Origin: Cladocopium goreaui
Taxonomy: Eukaryota > Sar > Dinophyceae > Suessiales > Symbiodiniaceae
Length of the DNA stretch: 64,000 nt
Assembly (NCBI GenBank): GCA_947184155.2
Contig: CAMXCT020005057.1
Location: 367,990 to 431,989, forward strand
Reading direction: 5' to 3'
Shown here piece by piece: positions 1 through 14,157 of the stretch; the stretch's first letter is position 1; each line of letters starts with the position of its first letter. The notes beneath the pieces are model-generated. The model was not told where the DNA came from. It did not search any database and saw only the letters and a list, made by a program, of their open reading frames with translations. A program made the position numbers and the translations under genes.

Positions 1-86
1 CGTAGCTATTGAAAATGGCGATTAATAGTGGATTTTCCCATTAAAAATTGTGATTTTCCATAGCTATGTTAGTTTACCAGAGGGTA
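1..86 (-). repeat. A-family hairpin element, cut by window edge
   Basis: Ends ATAGCTATGTTAGTTTACC then AGAGGGTAA, the standard right terminus; the left terminal repeat lies outside the window. Confidence 0.75.
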
Positions 87-1835
87 ACTTTGGTTTCTTT
101 CCGAAAAAAATGTCAAGAGCCGTCAAGAACCATTTTGTTTTGAACATTTAGACTTCAACGTCTTCTAACGCGAAACATTGGCATGTTTCAAGCCATGGAA
201 TGTCTAGACCTAGGGATGTTGGATCAGAAGACAGGGTCGCTCCAGTCCGTTCCAGGTAAAATGATAACCGCAAGGCCAATTTACCCCTTGTTGGGGTGTA
301 ATCCTCCAAGATGGATCAAAGCCCCCTACATTTGTTGCCACATGTTCATGGCTTAAAACTGGGATGCACTGTATCAACAAACATGGCATTTACCCCCTGG
401 TCAATAAACAGTTGGACCCTGAAAATAGCCAATTGTTAATGGAAACTCGTCTTCCAACCCCGACAACTGCCAGGGTCTATGATGCAGCAGTTATTTTTTG
501 GGGGGTCGAGTGCAATCACGTTAAGCTCATGAAATCTATGGATGGGTCATGATGGGTCTACACCCAGCCGTTCTCGCTGCAAGACCCCAAGGGGGTCTGA
601 TCCGACAGAGAGAGGGAAATACAGCGAAATCTTGTCTAGTAGATATTCCTGTAGATATCTTGTTTCCTGTTTATACTGACACAAAATTATTTGGTTGGTG
701 GTCTCAGATTTATCAACCCGATTACACAAATAAATGGTGGGAATAATGTGAAGCCAACCAGTTGAGGAAGCACCCACAAGATAGTTGCCCGTTTTCTATA
801 GTAACTAGTTGTTTTTTCCTGCTGCTGTAGCTGTTTTTTTCCCGGCTCGCAGCAGCTTGCGATGCTGGAGTGGTAGGACCCAAAGAGCGCCAGAAGGAAA
901 CTTAGAAGGACAGCTTCATACTTGGATAGCAAGAAGCTGAGTGAATAGTAATTTGATTAGTGTGACGAAAAAAGTTTGGATTCAACGATGCAGCCCATAT
1001 ACGCTATATAAATATCTTTGAGGGCCTGCAAATAATAGTCTTCACGGATCACGGTTCCAGTGGAGGTGTTGTCAAAATCCGAAATCGAAACAACAAGTCT
1101 TCACGGATCCACAGTTTGATTTCTGCTCTCATTTCATCACCATTTCAACACCGTTTTACAGCCACAATTACCACGGTAAACGTGTATCGCTTCTGCCATC
1201 CAGCTGGTAGCTCCAGTGGCGATCCACTGGCGATCCTTGGCGTAGCTCCACCAAGGGGCACAACGGATGTGAGATCGCCATGCTACCCATGGGTATATCG
1301 GTATATCATTGGATATCCTATGTTCAGCCATGGCAAACGCTACAGGTGTTGTTTTTTTAAAGCCATATATTTCCTGAAAAACATGTGAACAAAAACAAAA
1401 AAAAACGGACAACATCCCAGTAAAGGTTGAACCTTAAGCAGATGACCCGCTGGTGTAGGGCGGAAGATTTTGAACTTTAAGAAGCAAATACACTGTAAAA
1501 TATCACTGGTAAAAGAACATGTGTATACGTATACGTGTGTGTATATATATACAGTATATGAATATAAAGACGGTTCACACCACGTGTTTTTTGTGATTCC
1601 CTTCATTGCGGTAAACGCTGTGTGATATTAAAAAAATCACCGACAGATCACCACTGCTCAATCCAAAGATTTTGATATTTCGGCAAAACAGAAGGGCAGA
1701 TAAAAATGTCGTCCAAATCCATCTTTAGGGGTACATTCAAGTTGGTTAAAATATCGACATCTTCATGTTCATCGATTTGTCCACATGAATCACCAAATCA
1801 AAAAAAATGATGTGATAAAATAGAGTGTTTCTTAT
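87..1835. other. No gene recognised
   Basis: Only short ORFs without domain or splice context, plus one A-subfamily fragment at 391-485. Could hold 5' exons that were not recognised. Confidence 0.4.
391..485. repeat. A-family subfamily with ACCCTGAAAAT core (partial)
   Basis: Contains CCCCTGGTCAATAAACAG, ACCCTGAAAATAGCCAATT and GTCTTCCAACCCCGACAACT, matching the cores at 37688-37797 and 50994-51095. Confidence 0.55.
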
Positions 1836-1924
1836 CCCATAGGATCCATGTATGGTATATATGCTAACATTGGGGGTATATTGATGGTAAATGTTACCAT
1901 ATATAGCATACATGGATCCTATGG
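1836..1924. repeat. Hairpin, single copy
   Basis: Inverted arms CCCATAGGATCCATGTATG and CATACATGGATCCTATGGG around an AT-rich loop. No second copy noticed. Confidence 0.6.
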
Positions 1925-1972
1925 GTATTGGTTTATCTAGGTGACCACTTAAAACCCATGAGTTCACCTCAG

Positions 1973-2031
1973 CTGCTCGAGAGCCATTTTTTGAGGATGG
2001 CCAGATGGAGGATGCTGCCGAAGTAAACGAT
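1973..2031 (+). CDS. Exon E0, acidic segment
   Basis: Acceptor AG at 1971-1972. The open frame (two bases, then GCT CGA GAG) reads [19 protein letters not shown], acidic like the following exon. A GA donor at 2032 would end it in phase 0, matching E1. The frame hits TAA at 2050 if not spliced. The 5' part of the gene is not identified. Confidence 0.45.
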
Positions 2032-5000
2032 GACAAGGGACCCCCGAAGTAAAGGGCCTCAGCGTCTGTGAATGGAGTGGGTGGTCGCAATGGGAATGTG
2101 GGATTCACCCAATGTCATACCCTCCGGTAATTTAACATAGCTATTGAAAATGGCCATTTATAGTTGTTTTTCCCATTAAAAATGTTGATTTTCCATAGCT
2201 ATGTAAACGTTTACCAGAGGGTAATGGGATACCGTACGATATTAAAGGGATCATATGGATTTACTATTTATCGATCTGGGATAGGAGCATCATCAGTTCA
2301 TATTATGAAGCTCCTATCTCAATATACATCAATATACCATATTATATCCCATGATATGATTATCATAATTTATATTTGGATGGGAACATCATGGATGATT
2401 CTGGGATAACTTGCCTTGGTGATGCAAAATCCTTGTGGTGAAACCTCCTCCAAGGCTTAGATGCATAGAGGTTTATTCTGATCCCCAAATTGTTAATTGA
2501 TGGGGCGGTTTAGTATTGTACCCCATTATGTAACATTATAATACATTATATAACATTAGAACATTATTATACATTATATATATAACATTATAACATTATA
2601 TATAACATTATATATAACATTATATATAACATTATATATAACATTATATATAACATTATATATAACATTATATATAACGTTATATATAACATTATATATA
2701 ACGTTATATATAACATTATATATAACGTTATATATAACATTATATATAACATTATACACAACATTATATATAACATTATATATAACATTAAATGTAACAT
2801 TATATATAACATTATATAACATGTATTCGCCATTTGTTGTTTCTTTTTTTAATAGGGGGTGTACTTAATTTTGACCCATCATGCTGGCGGATCAGCTGTC
2901 AGTTGACAACATGGGATGAATTTGGATGAAACTGGCTTAAACATGATTTACAGTGTGGTGGCCCATAGTTACCGAAGTTGGTTTATAAGTCCAATAACTA
3001 TGGTTTATAGGTGATATATCTATAGCTAATGGGGTTATAACCCATTTATAACTTGGGGGGGCACCACCTTGTAGGCAACGATATCACGAACCAGCTGAAA
3101 CAGAATGAAGACCCATTGCAACATGATCTTTTGCAACTATTCGATGTGAATTTAACAATTTAGGCTTTGATATAATATATATATATAGAGAGAGAGAGAG
3201 CGAGAGAGAGTGCATATGTTTGTCGGCGATTCTTTGGCCAGTTGCTTGGCGATTTATGCATGGCACAGTGCAGACTGAAGCAGCATTGATGCTGATTGAA
3301 CCATTTCTCCGTTCTTGTTGTATCTATCAAATAACTATCCTATCAAATGTCATCTTCCAAACCACATTTACATGCATTTGCATCCGTGCTGCTCGAATCA
3401 TATTCACTCCTACGATTCTACAATCTTCCTCTTGGTGGACCCTTTTTTGCGATATCTTGACCCTGATTTTAGCATCGGTTTACACCTTAATTCGACCTTT
3501 CTTTTTTTTTCAGCTAAAAAGTGGTTCCAAGGTGTTCGGCCTCGGCAAATGGGGAGGTTGGGGATGGGCATGAGACTTTGGGGATGGTGACTGGTGACTG
3601 GTGAATCTGGGAGTCCAAGTGCCTTGAATTCCGCCAAGTGAACGCCAGAACCACATGCAAAGGGTGGTCCAATGTTGTGCATTTGGCCGCCAATGACCCA
3701 ATGAGTTTAGGGAGCTTGAAATTTGCAGCTATGTTGTCGGGCATTGGAAAGCTTTCAACTTTGGCAGGACGAAATTGAAGCAGAAGAACATATGAACCTT
3801 AAATGGTAACCAGCAGAATCCACAACATGGTGACATGGTGTCGTTTTGCGTGTGATGTGGTGTTCTCGTTAAGCTTTTTTTTGCACATTCCTGCTCATGA
3901 TCGAGCCATTTGTTCAGCTGATGTCACTGGCAGGCTGAAGTCACCCAAAGGACAGAGGCCGAGGGAACAAAGGATGAAGATAACGTGGAGGATGAGGATG
4001 TCGAAAGAAGTCAGAAGGTAGAAACAAGTGAGGATGTTGCAAAGGTGGAGGAGAAAGCAGTTGTTGAAGAGGAGAAGGCCGTGGCTGAGGAGGATAAACT
4101 TGAAGAAAAGACTGTAGTTGCAGAAGAAAAAACGGATGAAGAAGAGAAGGTGGTTGAAGAGAAGGTGGTTGAAGAGAAGGTGATTGAAGAGAAGGTGATT
4201 GAAGAGAAGGTGATTGAAGAAAAGGTGGAGGAAGAGAAGGTGGAGGAAGACGAAAAGCTGGCTGAGAAGAAAGTAGAGGTAGAAGAGAAACTGCTTGAAG
4301 AGGAGAAGGTAGAGGAGACAACAGTGGTGACTCAAGAGGACAAGGTGAACGACAAGGAGACGGACTCCTTGGAGACAGAGGAGAAGGCCCAAACCGTTGG
4401 CAAACCGTTGGGCTGTGCAGCGGCTCAATGGGAGTACACTACGGATCCCGAAACTCTTTGGTTTCAAATCTATCTGAAAGAGATTTAAGGCCTGATATAA
4501 CTATATATATATATGGATGTTTGGAACAGCAAACACCTATCAGATCATCATAGATCATCTATGTAAACCAAATCTATAGCGGAAAACACAATAATATTTT
4601 ATCGATTCATTGTGTCATATTGTGTCATATTGTGTCATATTGTGTCATCTATCAATTCCCATTCAATGTAACATTCCCGGTTGGTGGTTACATTTTTTTA
4701 TTTTCCATATATGGGATAGTCCTTCCCATTGATGTTCATATTTTTCAAGATGGTTAAAACCACCAACCAGATTCCCATTGAGTTTATCTATCAATTCCCA
4801 TCCATCTATCAATTCCCATTCATATTGCGTCATCTATCAATTCCAGCCACTAATACAGAGTCATTTTTCATGATGTCATAATCTATCAATTCCCATGTTA
4901 TTCCCATGTTATGACATTGATAGATTATCTATAGCAATATGGGGACAATTATCCATACAATTTGTCATTCAAGATGGTTACCCTCTGGTAAACTAACATA

Positions 5001-7236
5001 ACTATGGAAAATCACCATTTTTCATGGGAAAATCCACTATAAATGGCCATTTTCAATAGTTTTTTGTATGTTTACCAGAGGGTAAAACATGGTTAAAACC
5101 ACCAACCAGATTTCCCATTCATCGATCATTCCCGGCGAGATTTCGGCTGTACCTCAAGCGGTGGACCCCGTTGGCGGGAAGCTGGAGGACAGACGGGATG
5201 CCCAATGGGCTTTTTGAACCAGAGAAGCGATGGTTTCTATCGATGAACATCGCCATGTTTATTGGGAAAAAATCATCATACCAGTGGTTAACTAATGGTG
5301 AATTAATGGTGAACTAATGGTTGGAAACGTGACAATTCTGGGTGAATTATAACGACCGAACCCTGTTCTCCCGAGCCCTGGAATCATGGGAATTGGATTC
5401 GGGAAATCATGCCCTTTTATGGCCGCAAGATTCAGGTGAGTGAAATATTATAATTTACCCAGATCATAGCCTCTGGTAAACGGGCGAACATAACCGTTGC
5501 TGCTGAGAGTGCCCTTGGATGATTTCTCCAAATATGATTTCATTCCCACCGTGACTGTTGGGTTTAAACCTCTGGGTCGGCTGTATCGCGGTGGGTTTAC
5601 ATAACGAACTGGAAGGATCCACCATGCTATCAATGGGTAAATCCACGAACTAAATCACAATTTTCAATAGCAAACTGTTTGTTTACCAGAGGGTAAATCA
5701 TCTGCCAATGGCAATTTTATAGCCATAAATTATTCATAAATCATCTGCCAATGGCCATTTTCAATGCTATATGTATAGCTATGTTTAATTGCCGAAAAGG
5801 ATCTGGAGTGCGCCGAAATGGCCAAAGTGTTCAGTGGATTATCAAATAGGTTGGGATATCATGGGGATATACCAAAGTCGTAAAGTTACTATCAGGATAT
5901 GTATATAACCATGATGGGAATGGGTGAGACATATGTGTGCCACTGTCGAAACATGATAAACATTTATTATTTTCCCATCTAGAGGAATGGTCATGTTCCC
6001 ATTCATTGGTGAAAATAAACTTTATATATGCCTCAATGATTGTGGATGATGGTACACTGCATGCCCCTTAAGCCGTACCCACAGATCTATATATATGAAA
6101 TTGAATTCTCAGTTTCACATGTTGTTTGAAACAAACAATCGCACACACACATATATATATATATCATATATATATAATACAACATTATATCACTAGAATG
6201 AAGTAGGTTGACTGAAAATGGGCCCCAAAAAAACTGCAAAAAATCATCGTTTTGCCGTTTTGCCCATGATTTTCCCCATTGGTATGACTTTTGGGGGTAT
6301 CCTCACCATCAGGTCGCCAGATATCAATGGTGACAGGAGACCAAAGCTACTCCTGAAGACGAGGCCGTGGATCATTTTTTTTCGACCTTGGATCTTGATT
6401 TCATATGATTTCTATATCTGGCTTTGTCTGAAAATAGGGGATACCCAATATTTGTCAAATAGCCATGGGGAAAATGGGAAAAATTGGGAAAATGGGGAAA
6501 ATGGTGATAATCCATTGGAATGTGGGGTACCCTATTTTCAGACACGCCCATATGGCTGTGTGTCAAACTTGGGTATCCTCAAATCATCCAGTCGTCATGG
6601 ATGACCATGACTTAGCATTGAACCCCACGGTGACGACTGAGGATCCACGATTTTATGAAACCCCCTATAACTGGATATGTCTCAAAATTGGGTACCCCAA
6701 GAATTAGAGAATTGATGCAAAAAAATGACTACCATCTGTGGTCCCCTGGATATTAAATTTAGACCCATATCCATATATCTATCATATATCGTAGTACGAG
6801 GTGGGGCCTTCTAGATAGCTAAGTTGGTGCAAATAACTGGGCTTATGCGCGATACAACTATAATAGTATCGTTATTCGGGCTTATAGGCAAACTTATAAC
6901 AGGGGGACCCACTTTCCACACATGTATATATATAGAATAACTATATTCAATATACATTAATATATATAATATTATAATTATTATATATATACTGTATATA
7001 CACATGCGATATATATATATATACACATGCGATACTGTAGCCTTCAATGCTGACCGTTCCCTCCATCTGTTTCGTTGCTTCCTGCAGGCCAGTGAGGAAA
7101 GCCCATCAGATCAAGCAGGAGCTGGGAATAGCCTGGGCTTTGGTACCTGAACATCGTTGGATATGGTTAGTAAGGGTTACCCCCAAGGGCCATGATGACG
7201 ATGATGATGATGATGATGATGATGTGATGATGGCGA

Positions 7237-7277
<41 letters not shown>

Positions 7278-7348
7278 TGATGATGGCGATTTTGATGATG
7301 ATGATGGTGATGGTGATGATGATGATGATGATGATGTGATGATGGCGA

Positions 7349-7429
<81 letters not shown>

Positions 7430-7444
7430 CGGTGATGATGGCGA

Positions 7445-7491
<47 letters not shown>

Positions 7492-7542
7492 TGATGATGG
7501 CGATTTTGATGATGATGATGATGATGGTGATGGTGATGATCC

Positions 7543-7577
<35 letters not shown>

Positions 7578-10500
7578 TTGATGTGATGATGGCGATTTTG
7601 ATGATGATGATGATGTGATGATGGCGATTTTGATGATGATGATGATGATGATGGTGATGGTGATGGTGATGGTGATGATCCTGATGATTATGATGATGAT
7701 GAAGATGATGATGATGATGATTATGATGATGATGATGATGATTCATCCATTTAGTGGCCTTCCAGTAAATGTTCAGACAAAGCCACATGGGTTTAAGCAA
7801 GAGACACAGGGGTTTAAATGACAAAGACGATGGTGAATTAAGTCCCATCATTGACAATGAACCCACAAATCGAGATTGAAATGAGTGCCATGTTGTCCGG
7901 GTAGCTTTCTGGACCCACCTTTACGGCTCATCATAACGTGGTGAACCCACTAATTATAATAAACCCCCCCCCCAAGCCATCATTTTTATGGGTCGTATAA
8001 ACCATCCCCAGCCATGGTTGGTTTTTGTTGGTTCACCACAGTATTGACTATGAAAGAAACATCCATATAACTTATGGGATCTTCTGGGTAAATATTGGCC
8101 GAACTTTACAGGTTAGTGAATGATGGCCTCCTATACCCACAATGTGAGGCCCCCCAATGATGTTTGTTGGTTTTTAAACCCCAGTAACTATAGTTATAAG
8201 TACCATAAACCATAGTTATTGGAGTTATAAACCAACTTGGCTATCTTGGGGGCCTCACATCGCAGATAACTTGGAGTTCTCCAAAAAGAAGTGAGCCATC
8301 AATGAAGGAATCTGGAAATGGAAAGTCATTTGGATATGTTGTCCATGTACAACGTGGCATAATTATTTAGTAATGTGGTAAACCCAAGAAACAATTCCCA
8401 ATGTTATTATGATATGCTGTTTTCATGGGTAGAAATCATCCCCAAGCTATTCCTTGTGGGATCGGTCGTGAAATGATTAAGGGCCTACTCGTTGGTTCAC
8501 GTTGGGTTTCTCGTGTCGATTTGCTTAGAATCCCCCGAAAAAAAAAACAGTATTACCCTCTGGTACACTAACATGACTATGGAAAATCACTATAAATGGC
8601 CATTTTCAATAGCTATGTTAGTTTACCAGAGGGTAAACAAACCGTGCCAGGAGAAGAACAGATTCAGCTTGCCGAACCAGAGGCCGATGTTCCTTCAGAC
8701 ATGGATGTTGAACAAATCGGAGGGGCCCAGAGGGCGGTTCCTAAAGCTAAATTTCAACAGTTGTCAACTACATAAAATTCATTGCCAAATAATGTTTATA
8801 GTGTATATAATAGGTGATGTATAGATGATTTTATACCAAAAATGCAACACAACCCTGATTTGTTTGTGGAGTTTTTTGGGATGAAAGCAAGCAACCGGTG
8901 CAAAGTACAAATCCACCTGGCTGACTTCATTTGCGCAGGGCTGGTTCCTAGATGTTCCGGTTTCCCTGTTGACGAGTTCTGATTTTTCTATATGAAATTT
9001 CATTAAATTTATTATTGCATAGTGTTTCATGAAAACTTTTAGATTGATTTTTTTAAGAAATATGTTGGGCACAAGTCGCCAAATAGTGCATACATGGATC
9101 ATTTGGGTGTTTTTGGCGCTGTGGTTTTATGGCAGCCTTGTCGCTGCATCACCGTTTTTGTGGCGTGGATTAATCCATGGCTTCTCCAAAGAAAGGGCCA
9201 GAGAGAAGTGTCTTCCCATTGAGGGTCCCAACATCGTCCAAAAATGGCTGGTTGTTCATAGGAAAAGCATGGAAAAACATGGGGGGGGTCATCGATTTAA
9301 GACACCCCCCATATCACATCCTGAATAAAACCATTCTATCTTTAGGGGATAACTAAGGTTTGCTGGGCATTGAGTTTGCTAGGGACTATTGGTAGTACTC
9401 AAAATCTTTCGAAGTCATTGCTGCATTTGATCCCAATACAGGTTCAAGCATCAAATCCCTTTGTTTCTGTCATTTTTGTTGGTCAGTTGTTGCATGAAGG
9501 AACAGGAACCACCAAAAGATGAAGGAGAAGAGGCCGCTGATTTGAAAATCACTGTCAGGGGAGGATGCACATCGAATTGTCCCAAGATTTCGGCATGTTT
9601 TTGGTGCAGTGGTGAGTCATGTTTTGTCAACAGAGGCTCCGTTTTGGATGCATCATTGTGGGATGACCATACACCATATCCCAACATGGCCCGTGGGGTA
9701 TCACAGTGTTGGTCCAAACATGTCTTGATATGAAAAAAGGTGATGTTAGTTTCCTGTGATTTCGGCTGAAGAACCTGGAAGATCCTGGAAGTCAGTGGGT
9801 GGGCTGGGTTTGCCACATGAGTTTATGTGGCGATGTATTGCATTTTGCGCTGAATCCCTACCTGTCCAAATTTTAGGAGAAGGACGGGCCAAAGGATGAG
9901 GGAGAGGCAGTGAACTCGGGCAAGCGAAACCCGAAGTTGTCCAAGAAAATGGGTGGTTGGTTGTATAAAATGGTGAACCCCAAAATGATTCAAATGTGAT
10001 TATTTTTAGAGGGGAAACGCTTGGATTTGGGGTACCGGTACGGGTATCCCAAATTTAGGAACCGCCCCTAAGTGACTTTTTTGGGAATCTTGAGCCAATC
10101 TGATGCAAGTTGCAACACGCTAGACAGCAAGTTGTGATGCGACTGGGCGGAAGTCGTATGCTCATGCTGGAATCTTACAGGGATGGATTTCAAGCACAAA
10201 ATGACCTGGATAGCCACCCAAATACCTGAACATGTTTTTTTCTTACTAAATCAAGCTAATACTCTCCAAAGTGACATAGCTATGGAAAATCCATGGACAT
10301 CCACGATTTGTAGATGAAGGATGATTTTCGAGACACCCATGCATTTCCATAGCGATTTGCATGAGTTGAAGAAGCATCACCATCCTGTAAGGTTTCATGA
10401 GCTGTATCCCTCGGAGATGTTGCGCCGTGATTTTCCATGTGAAGGCCAGAGAAAGACCAAAGGATGAGGGAGAGGAGGCGAAAACAACACTCTGGATTTA

Positions 10501-13500
10501 GGGCCTATTTATGGGTGAGCAATGCCCAGTTGATCCCTGTTTGTTGAGTCGCTTACATATGGCTGTATATGGGTATAAACTATACTGCTGTATTTGGTTT
10601 GAACATGATTATTCTTATCCACTATGGGTCTCGTACTGTTGTTGGTTGTGTGTTTAAGTTGGTGGGTTGAACTGACTGGCTGACTAAGAGACAGACCAGA
10701 CAGGGCGCTGCTGAGGCAAACTCCTGCCAATGAACCAATATATATATATATATGGGTTTGTTTGAAAGCCATAAATCCGTCACCAATTATCATTATCCCC
10801 ATTAAAATGACCATTTGGGAGGTATACCCCATTTTCAGGCACAGCCATATGATTTGCATGCATTTGAATGATTTAGAAAGATGTCGAGCGATCCTATCAT
10901 GACCTGCAGATACAAAGCCATCTTGGCAGATGTCAAGCAGGGTTTGAACATGTTTCCAACTGGTTCCGTTCGTTTTATTGTTTGAAATCAAACTCAAATA
11001 GACCCATAATTACCACTATTGACTATTGACCTAGTATCTATCTAACATCCATTTAGTATATTTAATGGAAACCACTTTATCAAGTAATAATCCATGTGTA
11101 TATATATAGTATTATATATAATTATATATTTCCCGTATTGACCCATGGAAGCCCACATTGACCCATGGAAGTACTAGTCTCAGGCCCGGCCGCTGACTCC
11201 TCCAACCTTGGCCGTTAAGGCGGAGAAGGTTGAGGTGAACGGAGAGAACACAACCCCCATTGATGAGGAGAAGGCCTGATTTTTGTTGGTCCTGATTTGT
11301 TACTTGAGCTTTGTTGATTTCATCAACATATATGATGTTTATGGGTGAAATGATAGCTTTATATGATGTTTATGTGATTATATGGGTTGATATTGTCATC
11401 ATCTAGTGATATATGATGTTTATGGGTGAAATCAAAATCGCCACATTGGATAATATATTAGATCTCAATCACATTCAATCATTTGGTATGTTCAATTTGT
11501 GCTCGGTATATGTACGACTGATATATGACAAGCCTCTCCTTTGACTAGCCATCAGTGCTGTCATGTTTTGGGCTATTGAAACCCATCAGCTTTGGAACAG
11601 ATCACAAATTTGCCCCAGTTCTATCCTCACAATGCTGAAACTTATTGAAATCTCCATATTCGGAGTAGCATCATCATTCTTCCGGAGGATTTATCATATC
11701 AACCCCGGACTCATCAACCCTGGTTCATTGATCAGGGTTCCCACAGTGACAACATGGTTCGTAAATGGTATCCGCTGGTATCCCCAAAATAAGACAGCCT
11801 TTGGGGTCGACTAATCTGTGGGATGTGCTACTAGGTATCAGGCTACTAGGCTATTTCTTCCATTCGCGAATATCATAATATATAATATATATCATCATAT
11901 CTGGGGTTTCCTAAGCCCTAAGGGGGTACCAAAGAATAGCTGGATGGTGTCATCGAACATCTAAAAATCATTGCTGGATGATGGGCCTGGGGGTACCTTT
12001 CTGACTTGGACTCCTCCATATGGATGGATGAATCATGTCAGTATGGCCAAGTTTTCCGAGGGTGTTCTTTGGTGATGTCTAGGTTGCCATGTTGCCACAA
12101 CCAGTACTGAATCCATCTGAAAGGGCAATTCTATATTCTGAATTCTCTGTTGAATTCCAGAAAAGAACGGGCAGATAAAAAAAGTTCCGGTTTGTCCAAA
12201 CATAGGGGATACTCCAACACCATCTCAATGGGAGCAATGTTTTTTCTCAACAAATGAGACGGAAACTGGGTTCTCTCTGAAATTATCCTAGCGCCATGTT
12301 CTATAACAGTTTGCATTGCTTATATCCCCTGAACTATATATTAATATATGGTTTCCCATAATATGTCCCAAGTGTATCATCACTCTTCTTAGATCCCCAT
12401 TGTCCCACCAGATCGTTGCGTTCCTTGCGTTTTTGTTTGAGGCCAAAGAGCAGATGCAAAAACTCGTGCGGAGACTTGGGGGGCACCGATGATTTTTTGT
12501 TGACCAGAAATTGTTTTTTTTTGGCCACCCACTCCATACCCTCTGGTAAACATACAAAAAGCTATTGAAAATGGCCATTTATAGTGGATTTTCCCATTAA
12601 AATTTGTGATTTTCCATAGTTATGTTAGTTTACCAGAGGGTATATTAGATTGCACTATAGATTTTTTGATTTTCCTGATGTTGAAAATATGTGCGCCTGT
12701 GCGCTTTTTTGCTTTTGGAACACGTTTGATGTTCAAAGCGCAAGTCTAGCTAGATAGCATAATAATGGATATATAATGGATATATATATATATATAATGG
12801 ATATATATATAATGGGGGTAGATCATATCGCAATTGGCTGGCCACAGTGTGAAATTGGGGATCTTTGACCTGATGCGATCGCTCTAAGCTGGGACAAATT
12901 TCGCTCGCGAATGACTGGACCGGACATCTGGACCTAAGATCTGTCAAAAAAACATGGTGCAGTTGGCAAAATCTTATCTGGTTGGTGATTTGGAACATGA
13001 ACCCAAAAAAAATGGGAATGTCATAATCCCAACTGACGAACTCATATTTTTTCAGAAGGGTAGGTCAACCAGCAACCAGATATCAAAGGCACCATTTGAT
13101 TTACCAATTATTGATGTATGGTATAACTGTATAACAGTGTAATTGTAAAACCTCATGTACAAAGTTGGTAAATATATGTAAATATTTGTTTTTTCCAAGC
13201 AATTGTTTTTTATCAAGGAACCTTTCGCCATGCAGTTGCGGTGAAAATCCAGGTTGCTGGTGTCCAAATCGACCATAGAAAACTCATTTGTTGGCCATGT
13301 TGGGAACATCTATAGCCATTGAATCCATGGGTGTTCCGTATCATTTCTTTGCAAAATCCTCAAACAGAGTTTAAGTTGTGATTACAATTCCATTCCCATT
13401 TGTTGATACGTATACATATACATAATTTACATATATATATATATATACATTTTTGTTTTGTGTGTTTTTTTTAACATATCCACATGATATCCCAAGTGAT

Positions 13501-13854
13501 ATTCCCGTGATATTCCCACATTTGCTGCCAACAAAAATCCAGCATTTTGGTGTTTTCACCAGGCTGAGTTGGAGGCTGCCTTGGCTCCCTTTTCGGCGCC
13601 GGAGACAAAGGTGGGAGAGTAGGTAGTTATCATCTAGCTTTGAAATTATATGAGGCTAAGCTGTAAAGTGGATGATGATGATGATGGTGATGGTGATGGT
13701 GATGATGATGATGATGATGGTGATGGTGATGGTGATGATGGTGATGGTTATGATGATGATGATGATGGTGGTGGTGATGATGATTATGATGATGGTGATG
13801 ATGATGATGGTGATGGTGATGGTGATGGTGATGATGGTGATGATGGTGATGGTT

Positions 13855-13914
<60 letters not shown>

Positions 13915-13996
13915 GTGATGGTTGTGGTGATGATGATGGTGATGATGATTCATGGTGGTGATGGTGATGATGGTGACGGTTATGATGACGATGACG

Positions 13997-14028
<32 letters not shown>

Positions 14029-14091
14029 GATGGTGATGGTGATGATGGTGATGGTGATGATGATGATGATGGTGATGGTGATGATAATGTT

Positions 14092-14157
<66 letters not shown>

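Noticed and set aside
7177-7866. Poly-His / poly-Ser / poly-Met ORFs in the GAT array
   Set aside because: They are produced by a trinucleotide repeat open in several frames on both strands; no splice or codon evidence.
12888-12937. Possible exon [14 protein letters not shown] between E8b and E9
   Set aside because: Acceptor is AG|C, unlike the others, and the join to E9 is not established.
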